DNA of 15,990 nt from Phoronis pallida. Its lineage: Eukaryota; Phoronida; Phoronidae. The notes under the pieces are model-generated. The model worked only from the letters and a program-made list of their open reading frames with translations. It searched no databases and had not been told where the DNA came from. Made by a program: the position numbers and the translations under genes. The stretch covers positions 1 through 15,990 of the forward strand of contig JAOXYC010242011.1 of the NCBI GenBank assembly GCA_028565715.1, written 5' to 3'. Below, one piece after another: positions 9,901 through 15,990 of the stretch (position 1 is its first letter; every line of letters begins with the position of its first letter).

Positions 9901-12900
9901 CGTCTTCGTCTATATGACATGGTTGAGGTGAATCCTGGACATTATCCACAGTATGATGTAAGTTAGGATTCATTGTTCAGTGGTCAGTTACATAATAAGT
10001 TATTCTTCAATGGAAAGGCCAAGTCTCTTGGTTGTTGGAACCAGCTGCCTGGGGAATTCTGGGAAATTAAGCTCGTCTTACATTAAGGAACCCTGAAAGG
10101 GTATAGAATCACAAAATATGTAGTTGATATAATTTCTAGACACAATCATTGCATTTACATAGTTTAGATGGGATGTAATTTATGCTTGTTAGAACACAAC
10201 TTTGCAAATTCATAAAAAAAATTAATTAGTTATTTAAAATAATCGGCTATTTGATGGAATACTGTAATTGAAATCTTGTGACCCTTACTAAGCTTGCCTA
10301 GTAAAAATACATGACACATTTTATAATTCAAAAATCTATGTATTTCTAGGTGTTCTTTGAGAGTCAGTCTCGGAACAAACAGTTAAAAGCAGGCATTGAA
10401 TTTCTGTACCAAGTATTTCCTGGAAACCATGTTGGCTGGCATCGTATCTTTGTACGGGCTGCCAAAGATGAGGAGTTTGAAACAATCAAACGAATGGTTG
10501 TGTTTTTCCGGACATCGCCATCTTTTATCAATGGGAAGGAACCAAGTACTGGCAGTACAGCATTGCATTGGGGTTGTAGAGTGGGGAACTTTGTAAGTCT
10601 GTATTGAATAAAAAAGTGTATTCTATTTTTTAATTGTTTATCTAATTGGTATTGGTTGGAGATATAGCACTGGTGAATTTGAAAATACAGAAAAATTTGT
10701 AACTCAATTGTAAATATCACTGTCTTTTTAGAAGACTAGGAGACTCTCCTTGTTTGGGGATTTTGAATTCTTAATAGAACAAGGGTTTGAAATTTACTTG
10801 TTAACATTGATATTGATTTAATGATTGTATGATCTCTTGATAGATATACCATTTTGTGAAGAATAGATATTTTTGTGATTTTTGGTATTTGATGAACAGA
10901 ACGTTAAACTTGTTTCACTTTACTCCCATGTTGGCAGAGATAAATTTTATCCAATGAACCGATATTTCTTTTCAAAGCCACTCAGCTCTTACAAAGATGC
11001 CTTCAGTTGAATTGGACTTAAAAATATGGACAAATCTAATTATAATGGTTGGCTTGATTTTTTTGTAGAAAATAGTGGAATATCTGCTGGAAAATGGTGC
11101 CAATATTGATGTGAAGAATAACTTCCGTTTCACACCCTTGTTTAGCGCCATTGAAGGAATGCAGCGGAAAATTGCTCATGTAAGTAATACTAGTCAAAGA
11201 ATAGAAAAATGTAGTATTATTGCTTTATAATTATAAATAATAATGAATCTGATTCAAAATTATTCATAATCAACTTTCGCAACGATTAATAATGTCTCTA
11301 ATATTATTGCTTTATTTTAAATGATATTGGTCTCTCAATATGCGCCATAAGATACTATTTTTGCTTGTTATGATTATTTTTAGAAGGAAAAAATCTCTGA
11401 GTCCAAAAAAGATGATATTCAATGTGATAATGGTTTTAAAAATATTCAATTTTGTTTTGTGTCTATACAAGAAGCTGATAAAATTGTTAATCTTTGTTTG
11501 ATGAACTGTTGTAGGTATGGTAAATAAGTTAGTTATTGTATATTAATTGATAAGTTCACTAGTTCATAAAGATATTTGGTTAGTCATGATTTCTATCTTT
11601 GACAATGTTACGTGTCATTTACTTTGAAGTTACTCTCCAATTTCGTAACATTCTGACTGTATATTCCAGCTACTGATAGAGTGGGGCTGTGATGTGCATG
11701 GACGCAGTGTACGAGGGCAGACAGCATTTGAGTCTATAAAGAATGATGAGTTTAGACTGTATTTATCAGGTATCCATGGTTACTAGAATTTTACTTTTCG
11801 ATGCTTCGGTTTATATGCGACTCGGGTACTTTGCGCCAAGCTCTACAATGAAATTGTTTCTGTCTTACATAGCTTCACACGTGAATCTGTATGAGTTTTC
11901 ATACAGGACCTGGTACCCGATGTGGCTATAATTTGCCACTGAATTATATATTATTAAACAATACTATTCAAGTTCTGACTACTTTATTTGATGAAATTAT
12001 TCCTTTTAGAACAGATAAAAGTTAGGTAGGATGATGAAATAAATGTTTCATTTTTGTATTACATTCAAATTTAATCTGAAAGGTCATGAATTACTTTTCC
12101 TTCTTGTAGACATGTATGATCACTATTCTGGCATTGTGCCCCAGATAATGGAAGGTAATACAGCACTACTAGAAAAAGCTGTTAAGGAGCATACCTCTGG
12201 AGAACGACTATTTTGTAGTTTAAGGAGCAGGTATGAATTGATATATTGACAGGTAGGCTGATCAGGGCACCATGTCACAGAGTCTTACAAACAAAAATAC
12301 AAAAATGAGAAACTTGACAATTTTTATTGGTAAAACTCTGAGCTGCAAAACAAAATAAGTTTTTTTGATAAGAACTGCACTCCATTTAGTTGAGATTGTT
12401 ATTAAGCAGGCTTTGAGAAACCTGACTTTGAATGAATATCTTGTTGTAACATTCTGCGAGGAATGGACCCTGTGATCTTCAAAATGTCTATGTATCTGTG
12501 TTTAAAACTGCAGGCTAACTAACTGTTTCTTTTATTTCTACTAAAAATGTGTCAAATGTCCAATTATTCTAGACGTTTTGTGGCTTTGTTGTCAATTGTT
12601 TTTCTTTATTTTCTTGTATCACTTGTCAGTGTTGTTTCTAAAGATATTCAGTTTAAGCCTATTTATGGTCAAACTGATTGTTCTACGACCAGTAATCATT
12701 AACTTAATTGACATCCGTTTTTGTAATCCCTTGTGCTTTTAATGTAACCTATTTTGTCTCATGTCTTTTCCCTGCTTCTGTGTGGCCCTTTCAATAGGAT
12801 GGACTGTAAGTATTTGTTAGGCAGTTTCTTATAGTGATTTGAACTTGTGGCGTGTTTTTTGAAATTGCTGTTGACTTTTTGAAATGCACATTTTTAATTC

Positions 12901-15286
12901 GCATCATCAATGATAATTAGAACAACAATAAGCAATAATTGTTATATTTTTCTAAATCAGAAACAGTTGGATTTTTCAAACAATATTTTGCATCTGGAAT
13001 ATTCATTCTTGACAAATTTTACAGTGCCCTACACAAATTTCATCATTAGATTGATTTGAATTAATTTCATTTTATTTGAACCATGTCTAAACCTGATTTC
13101 ACTTCACAGATGTATCAACGGTAGTACACTCCTGCATACTACAGCCTACTTTGGTGTACATTCGGTACTACGCCTTCTACTCACCAAGAAACTAGATGTT
13201 AATCTCCTAGACTACAAGGGTGCCACACCCATCCATAGAGCCAAGGATGTCACATCTATGAAGGTAAAACACAATTAGTTTCTCCTTCCTTGTTCATGAA
13301 AATTGATAAAAATTATCTTGTCATTGGATAACTGTAAAGACTTGTCAATGAATAGAACTTATTAGATACAGTGTGTCTTTCAATAGTGTAATTGTAAAGG
13401 GATTATAGATATCCAAGCGTGTTGAGCATTATCAAACCTTCTCGGTAACAAAATCTTGGACACAAATACTTTTAAAATGCATATTTCACTATAATATAGA
13501 ATTAAGCTTTGGATCTGTTATCGACGTCACATTTTTCTTGTCCAAATACTTGATAAGATTTTTGAAAAGACAGAATTCAGAACCGGACCGAGTTGATAAG
13601 TCCAAAAACCACGGGAACCTGACAGTTTAGCAAAAAGTAAAAAGAAACAGCTGTTGTTTTATTATTTTCATTCATGAATTTCGATTTTCGTGAGGAAATA
13701 ATAACCGGCATCATGACAATCTTCGGATTATGTTTCTTTTAACTTTTTGAGTTGATAAGATTTGTAGATAAAGAACAAATTGCTTTCCTTAATTTTGTAT
13801 TACAGTTTTCCACCATTGCCAAATGTTGATAAACAACACATTTGAAACATTCACTGGAAATATCAACTTGATTGGCTTAATTATTTTATGTTTGACGTTT
13901 TCAGATTTTACTTGATGCTGGTGCAAGGGTGAACATAGAGGACTCAGAAGGCAACACTCCTCTTCATGTCAAGTGTTACGGGGAAAATGGGAAACCATCT
14001 GAGATTGGTTGCATTGATTTGTTGATTGGGCAGGGAGCCAATCTGGTAGCCCGTAACAATCGGGTAAGTTCAACAACAGATTGAAATCTTTGTCAAAGAT
14101 AAGGAACTGCAACCGTTTTATGTTATTTTTGATTGGGTTAAGATTTTCAATTAAACAGTTGTGTGACGATTTATTTGATGGTTCTTAGCAAATATGTCTC
14201 GTGCTTTTACACAGAAAATTTGTTTTTCATTCTTAAGTCGCCCATTTTCTTATAACTAGTAATGATCATTTGGTTTGTAAAAGATATCTATCGAAAGTCA
14301 CATGTTCATATTCTCACTGACGCTTTTGATTCCAACATTTTACAATGGTGATGATTAGGGCTGTAACGGGTCAGAAATTTTCGGGCCGGGTCGGTTTCGG
14401 GTAATTTGCTCACGGGCCTGGTTATTTCGGGCCGGGTAGTATGACGTCACTGTTTCAATGAAGTACGGTCTACTGGGTATTTTATATCTAAATTCCAATG
14501 TTTTAATCAATTGTACCTGAAACATTCATTCTCAAACACAATGTATGGCCTCATGTCCAAGGCTATAAACCCAGCAATGGCCATTCAATTACTGGATTTA
14601 TCACGTAGACAACCAATTATCCTCGGAGGGCCGGTGGTTGCGGTGAGAAAAAAAAATAAAGGGTTCAGAAACGTGGTGTTTTCCTAAATTAGATTTCGTT
14701 TTTTGCCAAAAACATAATTCGGGTAATACCCGAATTTTGAAGTTGATCTCGGGTACCCGGCCTGAAAGAGAGAGACCCGCGGGTTTAGGGTATTTTGGGT
14801 AGCTGCTACAGCTCTAGTGATGATGTATACAAAAAAGTGCTAATTTTCAATTCATGCAGTTTTGTTTCACAATTGACATTTTCACATCAAAGTTTACTCA
14901 ATGACAAAATAACAACACAAATAAGTTATGTATACTGGCTTATAGCGTTAAAATTAGCACAGAATTTACTAGGACCCTGGTGGTGTAGTGGTTTAAGCTC
15001 AACTATAATGTAAATAGGAGACCCGGGTACGATTCCCGGTCGGGTTTTGAATTTTTCTGTCTTTTCAAAATTTATCACAAAATAACAACATTTGATTCAA
15101 TTTTCAGGGTCTCATGCCAATTCACTGCTGTGCTATGCAAGGACGAGTAGATGCTATCGGTCGGATTCTTCGAGCAGACAAGAACGAGGGTGCTATCTTA
15201 AAGGCCTTGGAGAGTGAAGACCCTAAGACACCACCCAGCTTGGTACACTTGGCTGTGGCCAACGACTTCCTGCACTGTGCCAACTG
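2216..15286 (+). CDS. Double CH-domain and ankyrin-repeat protein, 21 coding exons, 3' end off window
   Basis: Coding exons: 2216-2391, 2940-2999, 3348-3411, 3834-3944, 4491-4598, 5029-5199, 5736-5830, 6233-6314, 6726-6815, 7232-7358, 7701-7780, 8116-8220, 9032-9158, 9881-9957, 10350-10592, 11069-11179, 11670-11769, 12110-12230, 13110-13263, 13905-14063, 15108-15286. All have GT..AG flanks, and together they give 2540 coding bases (846 codons plus 2) with no internal stop. The ATG at 2216 (context caccATG) is preceded in the same exon by an in-frame TAA at 2195, which fixes the start. The order is CH-like domain 1, lysine-rich linker, CH-like domain 2, an unclassified region, then ankyrin repeats. 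CH domains of this sort bind actin or microtubules, and ankyrin repeats bind proteins, so a cytoskeletal or ciliary scaffold is the inference. I do not recognise an orthologue. The last exon ends mid-repeat at ...AACTG|gtaaat, so more exons follow. Confidence 0.88.
2487..2548 (+). repeat. tRNA-derived SINE, 3' fragment (intron 1)
   Basis: The sequence contains a decayed B box (agttcaattcctggtcagg) followed by ctgtcttttcataatttatcacc, which matches the tail of the full copy at 14973-15078. The A-box half is missing. A weaker resemblance to the tail in the opposite sense lies at about 2413-2440 but is too short to call. The rest of the 2392-2939 intron shows nothing recognisable. Confidence 0.5.
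3000..3347 (+). other. Intron 2, no recognisable feature
   Basis: This AT-rich intron lies between a gtatga donor and an atttcag acceptor. I see no ORF of interest, repeat or RNA gene. Confidence 0.6.
3433..3590. mobile_element. TA-flanked MITE, 158 bp (intron 3)
   Basis: The left end is CCGTACATTCCTGGTACAAG, and the right end read in reverse is CCGTACACACCCGGGTATAA. Both continue into AGCCC or TAAGCCC, so the inverted repeats are about 23-24 bp with a few changes and one indel. TA dinucleotides at 3431-3432 and 3591-3592 flank the element, as expected for Tc1/mariner-type insertion. There is no coding capacity. It lies 20 bp downstream of the coding exon 3 donor, so reading through that donor runs into the element. 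Confidence 0.68.
4230..4379 (+). mobile_element. LINE ORF2 C-terminal remnant (intron 4)
   Basis: One frame reads TGMSWGTVGD, and after a frameshift the next reads QNWWRAVVNALCYED and a TAA stop, followed by gtcagtcagtcatt. The pattern W-R-x-V-V-x-A-L-C then a stop, with a short simple-sequence tail, is typical of the extreme C-terminus of endonuclease/reverse-transcriptase polyproteins of non-LTR retrotransposons in invertebrates. It is short, frameshifted and dead. Clade assignment (RTE, jockey or CR1 group) is not possible here. The rest of the 3945-4490 intron is unremarkable. Confidence 0.5.
4491..6815 (+). CDS. Coding exons 5-9: basic linker and second CH-like domain (residues 138-319)
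   Basis: Exon 4491-4598 encodes WIPDAPP followed by KKKKKYKAK (145-153), a polybasic stretch that could contact acidic tubulin tails or act as a nuclear signal. Exons 5029-5199, 5736-5830, 6233-6314 and 6726-6815 encode a second CH-like domain. Within it, SIDDLVDSRVLCALVNSIIP (231-250) is the helix C motif, NDRWTINLCLRTAEKMF is the N-x-L-x-x-A helix, and the DSADLVEADPLSVCAYFCYF run is the final D-L-V-E-x-x-P-x-S-V-x-x-Y-x-x-x-F helix. The last pattern recalls the CAMSAP and SPEF1 type, which bind microtubules in several known members. With the first CH domain this gives a tandem arrangement, although the linker is longer than in spectrin-type actin-binding pairs. Confidence 0.72.
4599..5028 (+). 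other. Intron 5, no recognisable feature
   Basis: The donor is gtaagt and the acceptor is cattccag. The interior is AT-rich. I see no repeat boundary, hairpin or coding signal in it. Confidence 0.6.
5215..5290 (+). repeat. tRNA-derived SINE, 5'-truncated copy (intron 6)
   Basis: The shared core taggagaccc is followed by a B-box region (ggtttgattccc), then tcaggctctgaatttttct and the tail ggcttttcaaaattta. This matches the 15014-15078 half of the fuller copy. It begins about 15 bp after the donor of coding exon 6 (5200), so it was probably inserted, or truncated, right beside the splice site. The rest of the intron to 5735 is AT-rich without clear features. Confidence 0.68.
5942..6015 (+). 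repeat. 74-nt near-perfect hairpin (intron 7)
   Basis: Arms 5942-5967 and 5990-6015 are each 26 nt and reverse-complementary except at two positions, with a 22-nt loop (5968-5989). Complementarity stops abruptly on both sides. Its size and its symmetric mismatches resemble an animal microRNA precursor, but short foldback transposon relics look the same, and the sequence alone cannot decide. It lies in the intron 5831-6232 in the sense of the gene. Confidence 0.55.
6440..6690 (+). repeat. SINE with LINE-like 3' tail and (ATT)n end (intron 8)
   Basis: It starts near a B-box-like gggttcgcgccc (about 6448-6459). The body ends in tgtaaagcgctttga, gtgctatataagcactgg and then (att)n. The GCGCTTTGA / GCTATATAAGCAC / (ATT)n ending is one that many animal SINEs borrow from CR1/L2-group LINEs. 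The 143 bp at 6491-6633 recur inverted at 8455-8597 with 7 mismatches. It ends about 35 bp before the coding exon 9 acceptor at 6725. Apparent ORFs inside are repeat sequence. Confidence 0.7.
6816..7231 (+). other. Intron 9, no recognisable feature
   Basis: The donor is gtgagt and the acceptor ends in ctcaacag, with a rather weak pyrimidine tract. I found no repeat or RNA gene. Confidence 0.55.
7232..9957 (+). CDS. Coding exons 10-14: unclassified middle region (residues 320-491)
   Basis: Exons 7232-7358, 7701-7780, 8116-8220, 9032-9158 and 9881-9957 encode a charged, probably helical part (320-400, including DLKRKKDIKQDMENHKEAVK). It is followed by a likely beta-rich part: GSGFYLSTDKEI, EGRKIILRNKDTGEYIDDF, then PIRKILRLRLYDMVEVNPGHY. 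The alternating hydrophobic residues and G/D/N turns suggest a small beta-sandwich or Ig-like module, but I cannot match it to a named family. It sits between the second CH domain and the ankyrin repeats. The exons are secure from frame and splice sites; the fold is a guess. Confidence 0.7.
7359..7700 (+). other. Intron 10, no recognisable feature
   Basis: The donor is gtttgt, one of the weakest in the gene, and the acceptor is a strong ttttttcttgcag. I see no repeat. Confidence 0.55.
7781..8115 (+). other. Intron 11, no recognisable feature
   Basis: The donor is gtatga and the acceptor is cttctttttttag. The interior is AT-rich and has no repeat or ORF worth reporting. Confidence 0.55.
8281..8390 (+). 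repeat. tRNA-derived SINE, older full-length copy (intron 12)
   Basis: The A-box end (ccttggtagtgtagtgg, about 8285-8301) matches ccctggtggtgtagtgg of the 14973 copy. The shared middle, ataggaga, is followed by a decayed B box (gggttttaaattccc), and a weak tail (ttctgtctacaaaat) closes it. More divergence than in the other copies implies an older insertion. Confidence 0.58.
8420..8605 (-). repeat. Inverted second copy of the (ATT)n-tailed SINE (intron 12)
   Basis: Read on the minus strand, 8597-8455 matches 6491-6633 with 7 differences over 143 positions. After tgtaaagc this copy lacks about 32 bp of the other's 3' stem region and goes straight to attgggtatta and an imperfect (att)n. An apparent peptide shared with the 6.5-kb copy is repeat translation and not a gene. 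The rest of the intron (8606-9031) shows only a small hairpin at 8864-8888 (AACTCAC / GTGAGTT). Confidence 0.7.
9174..9483. mobile_element. MITE with 18-bp perfect inverted repeats, TTA duplication (intron 13)
   Basis: The terminal repeats AGCTATGGTCACAATGGA (9174-9191 and its reverse complement at 9466-9483) are identical. The flanks are TTA at 9171-9173 and 9484-9486. A 3-bp TWA duplication is the hallmark of PIF/Harbinger transposons, so a non-autonomous Harbinger-type element is the best guess. The 310-bp interior has no transposase. It is rich in short CpG-containing motifs (tcgtacga, several ctgtcgtga) and carries an internal partial copy of the terminal repeat (gttcattgtgaccac, about 9381-9395). 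It starts 15 bp after the coding exon 13 donor at 9159. Confidence 0.75.
9525..9648. mobile_element. Imperfect foldback element, about 124 bp (intron 13)
   Basis: The left arm (9525-9572: aatatggaccgcttc..., ...ggttctttgga) pairs with the right arm (9608-9648). Read in reverse, the right arm gives aatatggatcgcttc..., ...ggttctatgga, with a 6-bp gap and several mismatches. The architecture is that of a short MITE. No target duplication is clear, and the arms fade at the outer edge. It lies 40 bp beyond the preceding element. Confidence 0.5.
10017..10110 (+). mobile_element. Probable CR1/L2-type LINE C-terminal scrap (intron 14)
   Basis: One frame reads SLGCWNQLPGEFWEIKLVLH, then a stop and GTLKGY. 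The W-N-x-L-P pattern followed about 30 residues later by F/L-K-x-x-L resembles the last residues of reverse transcriptases of CR1/L2-group and Jockey-group LINEs. It contains a stop and is very short. It is called from pattern memory only. Confidence 0.35.
10350..15286 (+). CDS. Coding exons 15-21: ankyrin-repeat region (residues 492-846, continuing)
   Basis: After a conserved-looking lead (FFESQSRNKQLKAGIEFLYQ, 493-512) come ankyrin repeats. A degenerate one covers about 523-558. Clear ones begin at STALHWG (560; helix 2 KIVEYLLENGANIDVKN), FTPLFSA (593; LLIEWGCDVHG), STLLHTTAYFG (688; LRLLLTKKLDVNLLD), ATPIHRA (721; ILLDAGARVN), NTPLHVK (751, with an insert GENGKPSEIG; IDLLIGQGANL) and LMPIHCCAMQG (789). 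A last repeat starts at SLVHLAVANDF and is cut by the donor at 15287. About 45 less regular residues (640-685) divide the array. Several introns fall in phase 0 at the same place inside a repeat (before KIVEYLL, LLIEWG and ILLDAG), which fits growth by repeat duplication. The likely role is protein binding. Confidence 0.85.
10593..11068 (+). other. Intron 15, no recognisable feature
   Basis: The donor is gtaagt and the acceptor is tttttttgtag. The sequence is AT-rich, and I see no repeat boundary. Confidence 0.55.
11180..11669 (+). other. Intron 16, no recognisable feature
   Basis: The donor is gtaagt and the acceptor is tatattccag. The interior is very AT-rich (for example ttataattataaataataat near 11226) without clear structure. 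Confidence 0.55.
11812..11930. repeat. Weak TA-bounded inverted repeat with a perfect internal hairpin (intron 17)
   Basis: The left end is tatatgcgactcgggtac, and the right end in reverse is tatagccacatcgggtac, a loose match of about 13 of 18. Inside, 11887-11906 forms a perfect 8-bp stem (CTGTATGA / TCATACAG) with a 4-nt loop. It could be a small decayed MITE. The boundaries are uncertain. Confidence 0.3.
12231..13109 (+). other. Intron 18, long, with a decoy or microexon-like pair of splice sites
   Basis: No repeat is recognised in these 879 bp. At 12798-12805 an 8-nt segment (gatggact) is bracketed by a pyrimidine-rich acceptor (ggccctttcaatag) and a consensus donor (gtaagt). Inclusion would shift the frame and give a premature stop in the next exon, so it is not part of the main coding sequence. 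Confidence 0.45.
13552..13594 (-). repeat. tRNA-derived SINE, 3' tail fragment (intron 19)
   Basis: The reverse strand reads ggtccggttctgaattctgtcttttcaaaaatctta, matching the family tail (cgggttttgaatttttctgtcttttcaaaattta) with a small deletion. The tRNA-like head is missing. The rest of the 13264-13904 intron has no clear features. Confidence 0.45.
14356..14816. mobile_element. Non-autonomous hAT-type MITE with perfect 8-bp target duplication (intron 20)
   Basis: The direct repeat GTGATGAT lies at 14348-14355 and 14817-14824 and is identical. The ends are TAGGGCTGTAACGG on the left and, read in reverse, TAGAGCTGTAGCAG on the right. An 8-bp duplication with a short YAGRG-CTG inverted end is diagnostic of hAT superfamily transposons. 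The 461-bp interior has no transposase. It is built of G+C-rich cgggccggg and gggtacccgg motifs near both ends, so the two halves are partly complementary. A relatively recent insertion is inferred from the perfect duplication. Confidence 0.82.
14973..15078 (+). repeat. tRNA-derived SINE, best-preserved copy (intron 20)
   Basis: The A-box region is tggtgtagtggtttaagc (14980-14997) and the B-box region is gggtacgattcccgg (15025-15039), both at tRNA-like spacing and followed by tcgggttttgaatttttct and the conserved tail gtcttttcaaaatttatcac. It is not a working tRNA, because the anticodon-stem region is disordered. Related copies lie at 92-180, 2487-2548, 5215-5290, 8281-8390 and 13552-13594. 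It ends only 29 bp before coding exon 21 and may overlap that exon's branch-point region. Confidence 0.72.
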
Positions 15287-15355
15287 GTAAATGGATTTTT
15301 GTTGAATTTGTACTAACAGCCTTTGATCATTTTCCTAAAAAATGATCGGACGTAC

Positions 15356-15699
15356 TTAAAGATACTGTCTCTGCGTTGGTCCCAATCTGGCGTCAAATCG
15401 CAAATCAACTAGAAATGTTGTGTAGGAGTCCTTTGTTGAGCATAACTTACTTGCATCTGAGTCAAAAAACTGCAAAGGGGCGATTTGAGAGCTTATGTGT
15501 CTGATTTTAACCTACTCTTAAGAGTAGGCTTGACTTTTTATTGGATAAAAAGCTCTCAAATAACCCCTTACAGATTTTTTTTGAATTTTTTGACTCAGGT
15601 GCAAGTTAGTTATATTCATCAAAGGACTCCTACACAAAATTTCTAGTTGATTTGAATTTTAGACGCCAGATCGGACCAACACAGAGACATAATCTTTAA
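15356..15699. mobile_element. 344-bp TTAA-flanked foldback MITE (intron 21)
   Basis: TTAA at 15356-15359 is followed by AGATACTGTCTCTGCGTTGG. The other end, read in reverse from TTAA at 15699-15696, gives AGATTATGTCTCTGTGTTGG. Complementarity runs well inward (tcaactagaaat/atttctagttga, ggagtcctttg/caaaggactcc, tgactcaggtgcaagtta and its partner) up to a central palindrome cctactcttaagagtagg (15512-15529), so almost the whole element folds back. TTAA flanks suggest piggyBac-type mobilisation. There is no coding capacity. Confidence 0.72.
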
Positions 15700-15854
15700 T
15701 AATAAGATTTAAATTTCCTTTTTTTGAAAATGTAGGAATTTTCCCTGTATGGAATTAGAATGATCAGATAAATAAGTTGGTACTTGTTGTTCTATTAACT
15801 ATAAATGTGCACATAGTAGATATTTTGGTGACACTTCTTTGTGGGATAAATGTG

Positions 15855-15990
15855 TTAAAGATACGGTCTCCTTGTTGATGAGGATCTGGGGTCAAAATTC
15901 AAATCAACTAGAAATTTTGTGTACGAGTCCTTTGATGGACATAATTAACCTGCATCTTAGTCAAAAAATTCAAAAAAATTGGGAAAAGGG
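15855..15990 (+). mobile_element. Second copy of the TTAA foldback MITE, cut by the window end
   Basis: TTAAAGATACGGTCTC starts at 15855. It continues with aaatcaactagaaattttgtg, cgagtcctttgatggacata and gcatcttagtcaaaaaa, paralleling 15356-15475 of the neighbouring copy in the same orientation. The rest lies beyond the window. Confidence 0.68.

Noticed and set aside
10364-10720. 118-residue minus-strand frame over exon 15
   Set aside because: Antisense of a 243-bp plus-strand exon with consensus splice sites and clear ankyrin motifs.
14973-15046. Possible functional tRNA gene
   Set aside because: A and B boxes are present, but the acceptor and anticodon stems do not pair, and the sequence continues into a repeated SINE tail.
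1-15990. Prokaryotic-style systems such as CRISPR, toxin-antitoxin or operons
   Set aside because: No regularly spaced direct repeats or compact ORF arrays; the coding logic is spliced eukaryotic throughout.

Overview
The window looks like nuclear DNA of an invertebrate animal. It is AT-rich, has many short exons (60-243 bp) with good GT..AG sites, introns of about 340-1050 bp, no operons, and introns full of small transposons (tRNA-derived SINEs, MITEs, a hAT-type element, LINE scraps). The proteins are metazoan in style. The repeats would suit a marine bilaterian such as a mollusc or a hemichordate, but the sequence alone does not fix the phylum.

Layout. On the minus strand, 694-334 is the first coding exon of a small membrane protein resembling vertebrate C6orf89 (bombesin receptor-activated protein); the rest lies off the left edge. 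About 1.5 kb of gene-free DNA follows (695-2192), with promoter-like features near 850-960 and a TTAA-flanked foldback element at 1478-1953. From 2216 to the right edge the plus strand is one gene. I could join 21 coding exons, ending at 15286, into a single open frame of 846 complete codons plus 2 bases. Every junction keeps the frame, and the last exon ends at a splice donor inside an ankyrin repeat, so the gene runs on past the window.

The large gene encodes, in order: a calponin-homology (CH)-like domain (about residues 5-120), a lysine-rich linker (145-153), a second CH-like domain nearest the CAMSAP/SPEF type (about 195-319), an unclassified region of about 200 residues, and at least seven ankyrin repeats from about 520 onward. 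This suggests a cytoskeleton-associated scaffold, perhaps on microtubules or in cilia, but I do not recognise a named orthologue.

The introns hold most of the structural novelty. They include a tRNA-derived SINE family with a shared 3' tail; a second SINE whose two inverted copies (143 bp, 7 mismatches) bracket coding exons 9-12; a 461-bp hAT-type MITE with a perfect 8-bp target duplication; a 310-bp element with 18-bp perfect terminal inverted repeats and a TTA duplication; a 158-bp TA-flanked MITE; a 344-bp TTAA-flanked foldback element with part of a second copy; two degraded LINE fragments; and a 74-nt near-perfect hairpin. Several insertions lie within 15-30 bp of a splice site. I saw no CRISPR array, functional tRNA, rRNA or bacterial-style system.
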